DNA of 31,804 bases from the IMG/VR virus record IMGVR_UViG_3300047559_000112, positions 1 to 31,804 of that record. The stretch is one strand, 5' to 3'. A program made the translations under genes and the position numbers. Shown one piece after another: positions 1 to 6,432 of this stretch. The notes beneath the pieces were generated by a model. It was given only the letters and a program-made list of their open reading frames with translations. It was not told where the DNA came from and made no database searches. Numbering within the stretch: the stretch's first letter is position 1; every line of letters starts with the position of its first letter. This stretch comes from a virus.

Positions 1-486
1 GGGTGCAGCAAGAGGTAACACAAAACGCGCTGACTCTTTTGCAATACCCTCACTGATCATCTCTTGGTACAGATGTTTGGAATCTTCCAAGATTGTAGAC
101 ATTCGTCTGTAGTAGTGAGCAAGCTTCTCGCCACCAAGACGTTCCTTCAGGTCGTCGTTGGAGTTTTGTCTATTCTTGTAGTCTTGGCTACGGAGATGCG
201 GCAAGATAATGCTGCCCACATCAGAGACATCAGCATAACGCTGACTGAATTCCTGGAATGAAAACGACCGATGACGCAAGATCTGAGGTGAAATTGCACG
301 TGTCGTTTCAATCTCAACACACATATTGGCCATCTCAAACGGTGACCAATGTTTGTGCTTGATTAAATAACGCAACAACCGTGGAGCCGTATCCATGTTG
401 TCTTGGTTTTTGGGTGCAGAAACCCGTGCCATCTTAACGATAAGTTCTTCTGCATTGGGCGTTGCCCAGGTGAGTTGTACGTTCAT
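1..486 (-). CDS. thyX: Flavin-dependent thymidylate synthase ThyX (partial, C-terminus off the left edge)
   Basis: ThyX makes dTMP from dUMP using methylene-tetrahydrofolate, with FAD and NADPH, in the cytoplasm. I translated this gene by hand from the ATG at 486: 162 codons are open to the window edge. The signature RHRxxSxxxxSxRY is present at residues 71-84 (RHRSFSFQEFSQRY), which defines the family and contributes to FAD and dUMP binding. The N-terminal part (SPFEMANMCVEIETTRAISPQ) also fits ThyX. The start is fixed by a 4-bp ATGA overlap with the upstream membrane-protein gene, so the two are translationally coupled. It is the last visible gene of a leftward run with an NrdR-like zinc protein, consistent with phage takeover of dNTP supply. 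Identity is firm; the missing C-terminus cannot be judged. Confidence 0.95.
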   Translation of the reverse strand, partial: MNVQLTWATPNAEELIVKMARVSAPKNQDNMDTAPRLLRYLIKHKHWSPFEMANMCVEIETTRAISPQILRHRSFSFQEFSQRYADVSDVGSIILPHLRSQDYKNRQNSNDDLKERLGGEKLAHYYRRMSTILEDSKHLYQEMISEGIAKESARFVLPLAAP

Positions 487-686
487 GGGCACTTAAGAAG
501 GTAGTTCCAGCGTTGTGTTGAGTCAGTGTACCTGATCACATCACAGTTCTCATATTTGTCAACCACTTGAAACTTGGGTTGAGACTCTGAGTTTTCTGGC
601 ATAAAGATTCCAAAAAACAACAGCACAAACATTGCTGCAATCAAAAGTGATGCTGCAAAGTATTGCGAACGTTCCAAGGGCGTCAT
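483..686 (-). CDS. Small single-pass membrane protein
   Basis: Unrecognised 67-aa protein. Residues about 11-29 (AASLLIAAMFVLLFFGIFM) form one strong transmembrane segment, preceded by a short N-terminus with one Arg and one Glu. The C-terminal 38 residues are polar with two Cys (YENCDVIRY and LLKCP), so the tail may face the periplasm, but the orientation is not decided by the sequence. It overlaps both neighbours by ATGA (upstream gene at 683-686, thyX at 483-486), which supports it as a real gene and as part of a coupled operon. No function is proposed. Confidence 0.8.
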   Translation of the reverse strand: MTPLERSQYFAASLLIAAMFVLLFFGIFMPENSESQPKFQVVDKYENCDVIRYTDSTQRWNYLLKCP

Positions 687-982
687 TCTCCTGGTACTAA
701 GGCATTCATTGATAGCTTATCAAGTTCCGATGCAGGACAGATACGCATCTGCGCATGTTCAGTAGATGTCTTGAGATTGTCCCATTGGATCACAAGTACT
801 TTCATCTTGCGATTACCCTGGATTGACTTAGTCTTGATATCAATCACAGTGCCATACCGTTGTTTACGGTATTGAGCAATGCGTTGACGGACATCAGCAT
901 GTTGCGTGTAGATGCCATGTGTCTTGGGACGTTCTGCTACACGATCACCAATGACATAAGTGTACTGAACTTTGGTGGTCAT
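683..982 (-). CDS. Small SH3/KOW-like protein of unknown function
   Basis: A 99-aa basic protein. The centre has alternating strand-forming segments (VIGDRVAERP, RYGTVIDIKTK, MKVLVIQWDN, RICPASEL), which suggest a small SH3-like barrel of the kind seen in KOW or plasmid-addiction folds. That is a shape argument, not a family match. The helical stretch HADVRQRIAQYRKQR lies between the first two strands. It is linked by 4-bp ATGA overlaps to the zinc-ribbon gene upstream (979-982) and the membrane protein downstream (683-686), so it belongs to the same leftward operon as thyX. It could be a nucleic-acid-binding or host-takeover protein. Confidence 0.75.
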   Translation of the reverse strand: MTTKVQYTYVIGDRVAERPKTHGIYTQHADVRQRIAQYRKQRYGTVIDIKTKSIQGNRKMKVLVIQWDNLKTSTEHAQMRICPASELDKLSMNALVPGE

Positions 983-1362
983 TTGGATTTAAAGAGTTGG
1001 AAGTGATTGCAATCGTACGACTCAGCAGTGTCGTACTCAGGGAATTCAAATGCGCAGTAACAACCATCCTTGTTGTGCTGGCAGTCACTGCATTTGTTGA
1101 GCGCCCTGAATTTAGAAACACTTACCCCAGGAATAGGTAGGTCTGCACCAAGTAGTTTACGCATTTGTGTTACAAGGATTTGATTTTGTTTTGCTTCTTC
1201 AAAGAAGTCAGCATCAACCTCGTGCGTTGTGATGCGATATCCACATGCCATGCATTCTTTGCGACGACGTGTGGATTGTTTGCTCTTCCTTGATTCAATT
1301 GTCTTTAGTTTGTCCTCCTTGCATTGCGGACACTTGGGTAGGATCTGTGGATGGAATGCCAT
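979..1362 (-). CDS. NrdR-like zinc-ribbon protein with a second Cys cluster
   Basis: The 127-aa product starts at the ATG at 1362. Residues 11-48 match the zinc ribbon of the ribonucleotide reductase repressor NrdR: C11-x2-C14, then TRRRKEC-MAC-GYRITTHE with C37 and C40; the NrdR consensus is RRRREC..CG.RFTTYE. NrdR normally continues with an ATP-cone domain of about 90 residues; here that is absent. Instead the C-terminus has a second cluster, C91-x2-C94-x6-C101-x-C103 plus C118 and H120, which may bind a second metal. The gene overlaps the upstream gene by 68 nt and the downstream gene by ATGA. With thyX two genes away, a role in binding NrdR-type promoter boxes or interfering with host dNTP control is plausible but inferred. 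An upstream in-frame ATG at 1440 lies deep inside the neighbour and was not used. Confidence 0.75.
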   Translation of the reverse strand: MAFHPQILPKCPQCKEDKLKTIESRKSKQSTRRRKECMACGYRITTHEVDADFFEEAKQNQILVTQMRKLLGADLPIPGVSVSKFRALNKCSDCQHNKDGCYCAFEFPEYDTAESYDCNHFQLFKSK

Positions 1363-1666
1363 CTTTAATGAACTGATCGAGTTGAGCAGAGTTAAGTAGT
1401 TCCAATGCATTGATTGCACCCATGATTTTGAATGCATCAATGATCAGCTCATCTTGTTTCTCGGGAAGCTGATAGTACTTGAACAAGCACTCTTCTGCTT
1501 GATCAAAGGCATCATAACTGCCAGTCAATCGCTCGACCACCGAGCCAGGCATGTTATCAACAAGAGCTGTAACAATCACCTGCCTTACATACTCCCATGC
1601 ATTGGGTGGTATTAACGCAACTGTTTTATCAATGAGATCAAGATCGATGAGTTCAGTTTGTGTCAT
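1295..1666 (-). CDS. Acidic helical protein, unknown
   Basis: Unrecognised 123-aa acidic protein, predicted mostly helical (NAWEYVRQVIVTALVDNM, EKQDELIIDAFKIMGAINAL). The ATG at 1666 follows a G-rich hairpin arm by only about 9 nt (see 1676-1693) and there is no separate Shine-Dalgarno. Its last 68 nt overlap the start of the NrdR-like gene in another frame, so the C-terminal tail (SAMQGGQTKDN) is dual-coded. No motif assigns a function; its position suggests it is expressed with the nucleotide-metabolism genes. Confidence 0.7.
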   Translation of the reverse strand: MTQTELIDLDLIDKTVALIPPNAWEYVRQVIVTALVDNMPGSVVERLTGSYDAFDQAEECLFKYYQLPEKQDELIIDAFKIMGAINALELLNSAQLDQFIKDGIPSTDPTQVSAMQGGQTKDN

Positions 1667-1675
1667 AGAGAAAGA

Positions 1676-1693
1676 CCCCCGCTTGCGCAGGGG
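1676..1693 (-). terminator. GC-rich GCAA-tetraloop hairpin between two leftward genes
   Basis: Read on the minus strand the arms are CCCCTGC and GCGGGGG around a GCAA loop (one G-U pair), followed by TCTTTCTC and then the ATG at 1666. The pyrimidine tract is short and interrupted, so this may be a weak or partial terminator, a processing or stability hairpin, or a structure whose GGGGG arm stands in for the ribosome-binding site of the 1295-1666 gene. Confidence 0.5.
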
Positions 1694-1713
1694 CCGAACA
1701 TTCCAACAGAAGC

Positions 1714-2076
1714 TTAGGCTGGTTGAGCTGTGGTGTCCAGTGTTTCGTCGAGTACGCCAGCATCCCGTAACTTATCCAGCATGCCAACCATGATGGAGGC
1801 ATGGGCTTGGGTTTGTTCCATGAAGTGCTTAGCACGTTCAGGGCTGATGGTATGGACACAACCATTGGGCTCAACATAACGCCAGCTACCATCGGGCTGT
1901 GGTTCCCCCTGGAGCGCAAGACGCTCTGAGTTACGCACATACCTCAGCTCAAGGTTGTGATAATCCTTGAGGCCATCGGCTGCTGTCCATGTAGCACCAA
2001 TGTTGTAGCGTTGATCTTCGTCACTGAATGCATGGAACTCAGGGACAAGATGTTTGAAAGCAGCAAAGATTTGCAT
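1714..2076 (-). CDS. Unknown 120-aa protein
   Basis: The start at 2076 was chosen because the 35 extra codons upstream would run through the family 1 leader hairpin (2098-2135). The ATG sits in the shared leader context CACACC-ATG and has no purine-rich Shine-Dalgarno. The protein is soluble, with a possible small beta domain (YNIGATWTAADG, LELRYVRNSERLALQGE, SWRYVEPNG) followed by a helical tail (RAKHFMEQTQAHASIMVGML). No family was recognised. It is followed downstream by a GC-rich hairpin before the next leftward gene. Confidence 0.7.
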   Translation of the reverse strand: MQIFAAFKHLVPEFHAFSDEDQRYNIGATWTAADGLKDYHNLELRYVRNSERLALQGEPQPDGSWRYVEPNGCVHTISPERAKHFMEQTQAHASIMVGMLDKLRDAGVLDETLDTTAQPA

Positions 2077-2097
2077 GGTGTGAATTAAGTAAGTGGG

Positions 2098-2135
2098 TTG
2101 ACAACTGGGACTTACACCAAAGGATGCCCAGTCAA
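2098..2135 (-). ncRNA. Family 1 leader RNA element, copy A
   Basis: On the minus strand: CTGGG-CATCC-TTT-GGTG-TAAGT-CCCAG, with flanking TTGA and TCAA extending the closing stem across a 3-nt bulge. It lies between the stop of the HTH gene (2136) and the ATG at 2076. It shares CTGGGCATC and GTGTAAGTCCCAG with the copies near 5440, 6349, 7110 and 7382, and with the divergent copy at 10611. Confidence 0.65.
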
Positions 2136-2630
2136 TTATACGTGTTTCCAGGTAACACCTTTGTGAATCAATTGAATACACATATAGGTAACACCGTATG
2201 CTTCGCCAAGATCTTTGTATGCTTTATAACAAGATGGATAAGTAGACATAAACTTTGGATCTGCTAATAGCGTTTTAATTTCCATCACTTGCGACTTCTT
2301 TAGTTTGGATTCAAAATTACGAGAACGTGATTGTTGTTTAGAAGGGGGTTCAGCTCTTGGAAGCTTGATTACTTTAGGTTCATTCCTGATTTCAATTTGA
2401 CGACCATCTTCTGTCCTGTCAATACGAACAATAGATTGTTTGAGTAGCGTATCTTTTTCCTCAACTGTTTTGGTTAAACCATCAACAGTCTTCTTTGCTA
2501 GTACAACATTACGCGGAAGCTTTATTGATTGTGTAATGCCACTACTATCTTCAACAGAAATCTCAAAGTAATCTTGAGCCTGGAACACTGAAACGGTTTG
2601 AGGATTTTGATAGGTAACAACAGGTTTCAT
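2136..2630 (-). CDS. HTH protein of the homing-endonuclease accessory type
   Basis: The 164-aa product ends in a domain typical of HNH/NUMOD-associated helix-turn-helix modules: LKKSQVMEIKTLL, then SCYKAYKDLGEAYGVTYMC, then IQLIHKGVTWKHV; the ending I..I..G..WKHV is characteristic. The N-terminal 100 residues are unlike any nuclease I know and contain charged coiled-coil-like segments (LTKTVEEKDTLLKQS). No HNH or GIY-YIG catalytic motif is visible, so this looks like a DNA-binding protein rather than an active homing nuclease. It starts 25 nt after the 3' end of tRNA-Leu and could be part of a tRNA-linked mobile module (inference). The start at 2630 lacks a clear Shine-Dalgarno. Confidence 0.7.
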   Translation of the reverse strand: MKPVVTYQNPQTVSVFQAQDYFEISVEDSSGITQSIKLPRNVVLAKKTVDGLTKTVEEKDTLLKQSIVRIDRTEDGRQIEIRNEPKVIKLPRAEPPSKQQSRSRNFESKLKKSQVMEIKTLLADPKFMSTYPSCYKAYKDLGEAYGVTYMCIQLIHKGVTWKHV

Positions 2631-2655
2631 GGAACAAAATGAGTGGGTGTTTGAT

Positions 2656-2741
2656 TGGTAGGAGCGACAGGACTTGCACCTGCACGGTCAAAGACCAACG
2701 CATTTTAAGTGCGTCATGGCTACTAATTACATCACGCTCCC
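2656..2741 (-). tRNA. tRNA-Leu (anticodon UAA), CCA encoded
   Basis: Folded by eye on the minus strand. Acceptor GGGAGCG pairs with CGCTCCT (one G-U), discriminator A, then encoded CCA. The D stem is ATG/CAT. The anticodon stem ACGCA/TGCGT closes the loop CTTAAAA, giving anticodon TAA for UUA codons. A long variable arm (GGTC/GACC), typical of tRNA-Leu, is present. The T stem GCAGG/CCTGT closes loop TGCAAGT, in which position 55 is G instead of the near-universal T. No intron is present, unlike many cyanobacterial tRNA-Leu(UAA) genes. The 5' end overlaps the stop codon and last codons of the gene at 2732-2950. Confidence 0.9.
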
Positions 2742-2950
2742 TCACTTGGACTTACCTCTACATCAATTGATGTGGAGTGCCAAGTGTGATCTTGAGGCAG
2801 GACTTCCATTCCGTAAGTCCAGCTATCGTAGTCATCCTCATTGCGAGGGTCTTCGTCAATCAAGATGTACTGAGGTGAGTTGTCATGGATGTACTCACCA
2901 ATGTTGGCCATAGCCATAGCGAGTAACTGATCATCGGTGTAGTCAGTCAT
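2732..2950 (-). CDS. Small acidic protein, overlapping tRNA-Leu
   Basis: Unrecognised 72-aa very acidic protein (YILIDEDPRNEDDYDSW) with no membrane segment. The ATG at 2950 follows a 10-bp hairpin (2960-2987). Its last codons and TGA stop (2732-2741) lie inside the first ten nucleotides of tRNA-Leu, so either the tRNA is cut from the same leftward transcript or the mRNA ends in tRNA sequence. Acidic phage proteins of this size are often DNA mimics or inhibitors, but nothing here proves that. Confidence 0.65.
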   Translation of the reverse strand: MTDYTDDQLLAMAMANIGEYIHDNSPQYILIDEDPRNEDDYDSWTYGMEVLPQDHTWHSTSIDVEVSPSEGA

Positions 2951-2959
2951 AGGTAGAAA

Positions 2960-2987
2960 CCAGCCCTAGTATCGAGGCTAAGGCTGG
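2960..2987 (-). other. Leader/intergenic hairpin
   Basis: On the minus strand CCAGCCTTAG pairs with CTAGGGCTGG (10 bp, one G-U) around loop CCTCGATA, followed by TTTCTACC and the ATG at 2950. It fills the gap after the PcfJ-like gene. The short T run makes it a possible weak terminator; its position also matches the leader hairpins found before other left-arm genes. Confidence 0.55.
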
Positions 2988-3001
2988 TAAGCCGTGCGGA
3001 C

Positions 3002-4732
3002 TCAGCTACATGCTAGCTGTTTCTCGCGTTGCTGCAAGACCTCACGGAAAGCTTCTGTGTAAGCTTCACGCTGCTCTTCCGTCAGACGCTGGTTGGCGAC
3101 ACCAGCGATCTGCTTGACGGACATCAGGCCCATATCAACCACCAGTTGGATGGTAAAGGTAGGCTTACCATCAATCATGCATAGCACGATGAAGTGCTTA
3201 CGCTTCTTGATGTCATCGGCATAGTGTGATGCAGAGCCGACGCAGTTACGTACGGCCTGACCCCACATAGCCAACTGATGTGTATCGACAGGCTGGAAGA
3301 ATGACCAGGTCTCACCATTGCGTGTAACCCTGATAGGTTCAGGGAATAGATCTTGACGCAAAGATTCGTTAGGGTTCTGGATCTTCCAAGACTCAGCTTG
3401 GACATAGTCATGGAACTCATTGATGCGCCAACGCTTAGGTGGTGCAAGTTCTCCTTTGTGCTTGAGGATACGGATTGCCATGGAGAATGTATCATTCAGT
3501 TCATGGAATCCATGCCGTGCATAGCCAACATCAGAGTCAACCCATAGGGACCTAGTGTCTTGTTCTTCAAGATACTTACGCATCATTTTGAAGAGCGATG
3601 CAACAGGCATATGCTCACGCAACCAACTAATTAATATATCTTCGTTAGCATCAATGCTGCGCACACGAACGTGATGAAGCTTAATAGAAAGAAGTTCGTT
3701 GTAATAAGTCTGGTAATAATCAAGCGGGCAATCAGGCCAGATGTTGTTGATCCAATCAATAGCATTGATAACCTGGAGGAAAGTATTCCAATCTTGCCTG
3801 ATTGGTTTCTGGTGATTGTTATCCGGATTGTTATAGGTTGCAATGCATCGATCAAGATGTGCTTGTAAAAGCTTCTTGATTGCAGGCTTAGTAATAATGT
3901 GAGCAATAGATTGCAAAGAACTGTAAGTACCAGATGTCATTGTTGCTCTGATATTAAACTCTTCTGCTGCTGCAACAAGTGCATCTACAGTAAAGCCATG
4001 CTTGGGATCAATGAACTCAGACATCTGTTTTGGTAGTTCAATTGCATCAAAGATATTCTTGCAACGGATGCGATCGAATAATCCACGGGAATCTTCCCAT
4101 GTAGGAATGTTTTCACGTAGGCTTTTCTCAAATTCCACTACAACATTGTCTCTGATTTGATAACCCTTCTGGCAATAAAGGTTTGCTGCACGCCACTGGT
4201 AACTACGCAATGTGTATTCATCTTTAGAAGTAATATCCTCCTTGGTTATGTTCATTGAGTAAGTAAAGGTCTGGACACCACGTGCACCTTCGTGCATGAT
4301 GCACTTATCTTTGCTGGTCCAGATGTGATGCGGTGCAGTCTTGGCAGCAGCCGCTGTGTTCTTGAATGCATAAGCATGACCATACACATACTCATCTGCT
4401 TGCTGCTTAGAAGGTAGCCATGCTGCGTACCACACTTGTTCGTAGTGGTAGAGAATGGCAATAACTTTGAGGCGAGCCTGCGGAGTTGCTACGTCCACAG
4501 GCGTAGTAAACACACGGTAACGATCAGGTGCTTTCTGCTGGTTGATGTGATCAATCGCAGCTTGTTGATCTGCTTCACGCACCACGTTGTGTGGGATGAG
4601 ATGGGGAATGTTACCCAGTGGATACTTAGCTTTCTTAGCGGTTGCAGGCTTAGCCTTTTGAGCTAGCACCTTCAGTGTTGGGTCGTAGGCAAGGAGTTCG
4701 GTTTGGAGGTTGGAGGGAAGTTGGAACTGCAT
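3002..4732 (-). CDS. PcfJ-like protein
   Basis: At 576 aa this is the largest left-arm gene. The C-terminal part (about residues 470-560) has the hallmarks of the PcfJ-like family: AVRNCVGSASHYADDIKK, then KRKHFIVLCMIDGKPTFTIQ, then VKQIAGVANQRLTEEQ, the usual order in phage and plasmid members (G..MRNCV..Y, P..TiE, Q..G..N). The N-terminal 450 residues are mixed helical and not recognised. The biochemical role of PcfJ-like proteins is not settled; the name comes from a conjugative plasmid gene. The gene starts at 4732 after a small hairpin (4755-4777) and the shared CACTTAC..CTCAATTCA leader, without a Shine-Dalgarno. A lysine- and alanine-rich stretch lies at residues 25-36. Confidence 0.7.
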   Translation of the reverse strand: MQFQLPSNLQTELLAYDPTLKVLAQKAKPATAKKAKYPLGNIPHLIPHNVVREADQQAAIDHINQQKAPDRYRVFTTPVDVATPQARLKVIAILYHYEQVWYAAWLPSKQQADEYVYGHAYAFKNTAAAAKTAPHHIWTSKDKCIMHEGARGVQTFTYSMNITKEDITSKDEYTLRSYQWRAANLYCQKGYQIRDNVVVEFEKSLRENIPTWEDSRGLFDRIRCKNIFDAIELPKQMSEFIDPKHGFTVDALVAAAEEFNIRATMTSGTYSSLQSIAHIITKPAIKKLLQAHLDRCIATYNNPDNNHQKPIRQDWNTFLQVINAIDWINNIWPDCPLDYYQTYYNELLSIKLHHVRVRSIDANEDILISWLREHMPVASLFKMMRKYLEEQDTRSLWVDSDVGYARHGFHELNDTFSMAIRILKHKGELAPPKRWRINEFHDYVQAESWKIQNPNESLRQDLFPEPIRVTRNGETWSFFQPVDTHQLAMWGQAVRNCVGSASHYADDIKKRKHFIVLCMIDGKPTFTIQLVVDMGLMSVKQIAGVANQRLTEEQREAYTEAFREVLQQREKQLACS

Positions 4733-4754
4733 TGAATTGAGTAGGTAAGTGGAA

Positions 4755-4777
4755 TGGACAGTTTAACGTCATGTCCA
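4755..4777 (-). other. Leader hairpin before the PcfJ-like gene
   Basis: TGGACA and TGTCCA form a 6-bp hairpin with an 11-nt loop on the minus strand, followed by the leader CCACTTACCTACTCAATTCA directly before the ATG at 4732. It is simpler than the family 1 elements but sits in the same place. Confidence 0.45.
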
Positions 4778-4787
4778 GGACGGTTGA

Positions 4788-4973
4788 TCAGTCTTCGTAT
4801 CGATGGATATCTAAGAACATTGATGTTTCTTCAATGTACTGTTCCATGTCATGCGTACCGATCGGTGTCATGACTGGCATGCGCTTTGCGAAGCCAGTAG
4901 CTAGATAGACACGACCTTTGGGACCACGCAGTACAAAGTACCAGCGTTTGAATTCAATTGAGAAGCCAATCAT
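4788..4973 (-). CDS. Small protein, unknown
   Basis: A 61-aa protein. Aromatic and strand-forming residues (FSIEFKRWYFVLRGPKGRVY) suggest a small beta sheet with a short helical tail (MEQYIEETSMFLDI). The ATG overlaps the stop of the upstream gene by one base (TAATG at 4971-4975), indicating coupled translation. No family was recognised. Confidence 0.7.
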   Translation of the reverse strand: MIGFSIEFKRWYFVLRGPKGRVYLATGFAKRMPVMTPIGTHDMEQYIEETSMFLDIHRYED

Positions 4974-5230
4974 TAGTCAGGATCTCCTACTGAAGTGTCG
5001 AGTAATTGCCACTGAGGATCGAGGTGATCAAGATAGGCACAGAAGCCATCTTCATCAAGAGGGATTGGTTCCTCTGGATCCAGCTCAATAGTTGTTTGAC
5101 ACAATGCAGGAGCCCACTCTTCAGGCTCGAAGTGAGTTGCGCGATAGAGCAGGCGCATTTCGTCAACAACTGCTGTAACTGTGACATGAGTGTCAGTGAA
5201 TGAGGTGTCTTCGATTGCAAGGACAGTCAT
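4973..5230 (-). CDS. Small acidic protein, unknown
   Basis: The 85-aa product is taken from the ATG at 5230, which overlaps the upstream stop by one base (TGATG). An upstream in-frame start exists but would lie inside the neighbour. The protein is acidic, with strands MTVLAIEDTSFTDTHVTVTA and a Pro/Glu/Asp-rich C-terminal half (DPEEPIPLDEDGFCAYLD). It is the middle gene of a three-gene coupled set. Function unknown. Confidence 0.7.
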   Translation of the reverse strand: MTVLAIEDTSFTDTHVTVTAVVDEMRLLYRATHFEPEEWAPALCQTTIELDPEEPIPLDEDGFCAYLDHLDPQWQLLDTSVGDPD

Positions 5231-5415
5231 CAGTCTTCGTCGATGTAGGAATAGGTGGAGTACTTGACAAGGCGGTACTTCATCCACAGGCGTGCGGTGT
5301 CGTACTCACCTTCGAATCGTGTTGAATTCAACACATTGTCTGATGCTCTGCGCCGTGCGCAGGCAGCAAGGTTAATGCGATCAAACAAGTTGATGTTGTC
5401 GGTAATAGCAGACAT
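5230..5415 (-). CDS. Small protein, unknown
   Basis: A 61-aa protein, first of a three-gene set joined by 1-nt stop-start overlaps. Its ATG at 5415 is preceded by CCACTTACTCAACTCAGCTC and, further up, by family 1 element B, the same arrangement as at 2076. The sequence (LFDRINLAACARRRASDNV, RLWMKYRLVKYSTYSYIDED) matches no family I know. Confidence 0.7.
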   Translation of the reverse strand: MSAITDNINLFDRINLAACARRRASDNVLNSTRFEGEYDTARLWMKYRLVKYSTYSYIDED

Positions 5416-5439
5416 GAGCTGAGTTGAGTAAGTGGACGG

Positions 5440-5501
5440 GATCTGGGACTTACACCTACGGCTTGTCCTGGACGCGGCGTTGCTTTTCGGATGCCCAGAT
5501 C
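5440..5501 (-). ncRNA. Family 1 leader RNA element, copy B (long loop)
   Basis: The closing stem GATCTGGG/CCCAGATC is longer than in copy A and differs in its outer pairs. Inside are the constant CATCC and GGTGTAAGT, separated by a 32-nt insertion in place of the 3-nt loop of copy A. It fills the gap between the stop at 5503 and the ATG at 5415. The constant core with an expandable inner arm indicates an RNA fold rather than a protein operator. Confidence 0.65.
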
Positions 5502-5502
5502 T

Positions 5503-5703
5503 TTAGATTAACTTAATGTTTCGTTTGCTTAATCCTGTGCCAGGGATGCTGATGGATCCACGGACACCAGACTCACGAGCATTGAGTGTGAGTTGGAACG
5601 GACCAAGTTGAAACGATTTGGTGTACGACTGGACTCCACGTTCTGTGACGTTGAATCCAGCGATGGTCTTGTCAAAGTTGATTGGTGATTTGTCTTTAGT
5701 CAT
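5503..5703 (-). CDS. Small DUF4236-like beta protein
   Basis: A 66-aa protein whose second half, FQLTLNARESGVRGSISIPG followed by TGLS, resembles the short repeated-strand pattern of DUF4236 proteins (GhsLS..G..GsS.tig.PGtGls). The match is by eye and partial. It is joined to the upstream gene by an ATGA overlap at 5700-5703. Function unknown. Confidence 0.65.
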   Translation of the reverse strand: MTKDKSPINFDKTIAGFNVTERGVQSYTKSFQLGPFQLTLNARESGVRGSISIPGTGLSKRNIKLI

Positions 5704-5906
5704 TTGAGGTTGTCAGGTAGGAGTGCCTGAGTTTCGTCATCATCCATATTGGACATTACAAACTTCTCTCCATTGGGGGCAACAAAGCCCCCAATGAAAC
5801 CAACGCCGTGCTTGTCGGCTGATTCTTTCATCTTTGCAACAAGTTGCATAGCTTGAAGTCTTTGCATATCCAAGGAGTCTGGTATGCGAGGAGTGTTGTT
5901 AGTCAT
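5700..5906 (-). CDS. Small protein, unknown
   Basis: A 68-aa protein with a helical N-terminal half (SLDMQRLQAMQLVAKMKESA), then a Gly-rich turn (GVGFIGGFVAPNGEKFVMS) and an acidic tail. It starts at 5906 after the leader AACACCACACCATCCCA, with no Shine-Dalgarno, and overlaps the next gene by ATGA. No family recognised. Confidence 0.65.
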   Translation of the reverse strand: MTNNTPRIPDSLDMQRLQAMQLVAKMKESADKHGVGFIGGFVAPNGEKFVMSNMDDDETQALLPDNLK

Positions 5907-5938
5907 TGGGATGGTGTGGTGTTAACAAGGGAAGTCTA

Positions 5939-5997
5939 CCAGGGAAGTCAAGGACTAAGACATAAGTATGTCCTATATAAATCCAAGGATTCCCTGG
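5939..5997. repeat. Nested inverted repeat (possible cruciform or long leader hairpin)
   Basis: The outer arms CCAGGGAA and TTCCCTGG are an 8-bp perfect inverted repeat. Inside, GGA pairs with TCC, and the perfect GACATA-AG-TATGTC hairpin forms the tip. It lies between the genes ending at 6035 and starting at 5906, so it would be in the leader of the 5906 gene. It does not carry the family 1, 2 or 3 signatures. Confidence 0.55.
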
Positions 5998-6034
5998 TAC
6001 TCCAACGGGGAGTGTGAGGGGGAGTACTTATGTA

Positions 6035-6319
6035 CTACCTGTGCATCTCTTGATGTTCTCTCCATGCAGCAGTGTGCATCTCATCAAGAGTAATGGGCGG
6101 CTCCCCTGGGTCATTAGGTGTTGGATCATAGTCAATGCGTTCTTCAAGCATTGCAATAACTTCTTCTACAACTTCTTCATCCCCTGGCACAAGATGTGCA
6201 GAAGTACATGAACGCTTTGATTCACGTTCAAGGACTGCTTTGAGTAAGTCCACAGCTTCTTGCAGCTTGTGGTACTCGTTTGATTTCCAATCGATCGTGG
6301 GGTACTTGCTGTAAGGCAT
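6035..6319 (-). CDS. Acidic protein, unknown
   Basis: The 94-aa product is taken from the ATG at 6319 (MPYSKYPTIDW). A longer reading from a GTG at 6364 would begin inside leader element C and is rejected. The protein is acidic and helical (LQEAVDLLKAVLERESKRS, DEEVVEEVIAMLEERIDYDP) with a Pro-rich turn near the C-terminus. Family 1 element C lies immediately upstream, and the GAACC-ATG start has no Shine-Dalgarno. Function unknown. Confidence 0.65.
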   Translation of the reverse strand: MPYSKYPTIDWKSNEYHKLQEAVDLLKAVLERESKRSCTSAHLVPGDEEVVEEVIAMLEERIDYDPTPNDPGEPPITLDEMHTAAWREHQEMHR

Positions 6320-6348
6320 GGTTCGTTTGAAGTTGAGGTTGAGGTAGA

Positions 6349-6389
6349 CCTGGGACTTACACACCTAGTTGGCGTCGGTGATGCCCAGG
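6349..6389 (-). ncRNA. Family 1 leader RNA element, copy C
   Basis: The closing stem CCTGGG/CCCAGG extends to ACCTGGG/CCCAGGT here; the inner stem is CACC/GGTG, with constant GTAAGT. The 41-bp block is identical base for base to 7110-7150, but the flanking sequences differ. It lies upstream of the ATG at 6319. Confidence 0.7.
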
Positions 6390-6432
6390 TATTGGCTATT
6401 TGCAGATAACAAACAATATTAAGTACAAATAC

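Noticed and set aside
2136-2630. HTH protein as an active HNH homing endonuclease
   Set aside because: Only the accessory DNA-binding module is visible; there is no HNH or GIY-YIG motif in its 164 residues.
6320-6364. N-terminal extension beginning at a GTG (MCKSQ...) for the 6035-6319 gene, and the same at 7081-7125
   Set aside because: Both extensions are translations of the identical family 1 element's 3' strand; the conserved start context and the RNA structure place the true ATG downstream.
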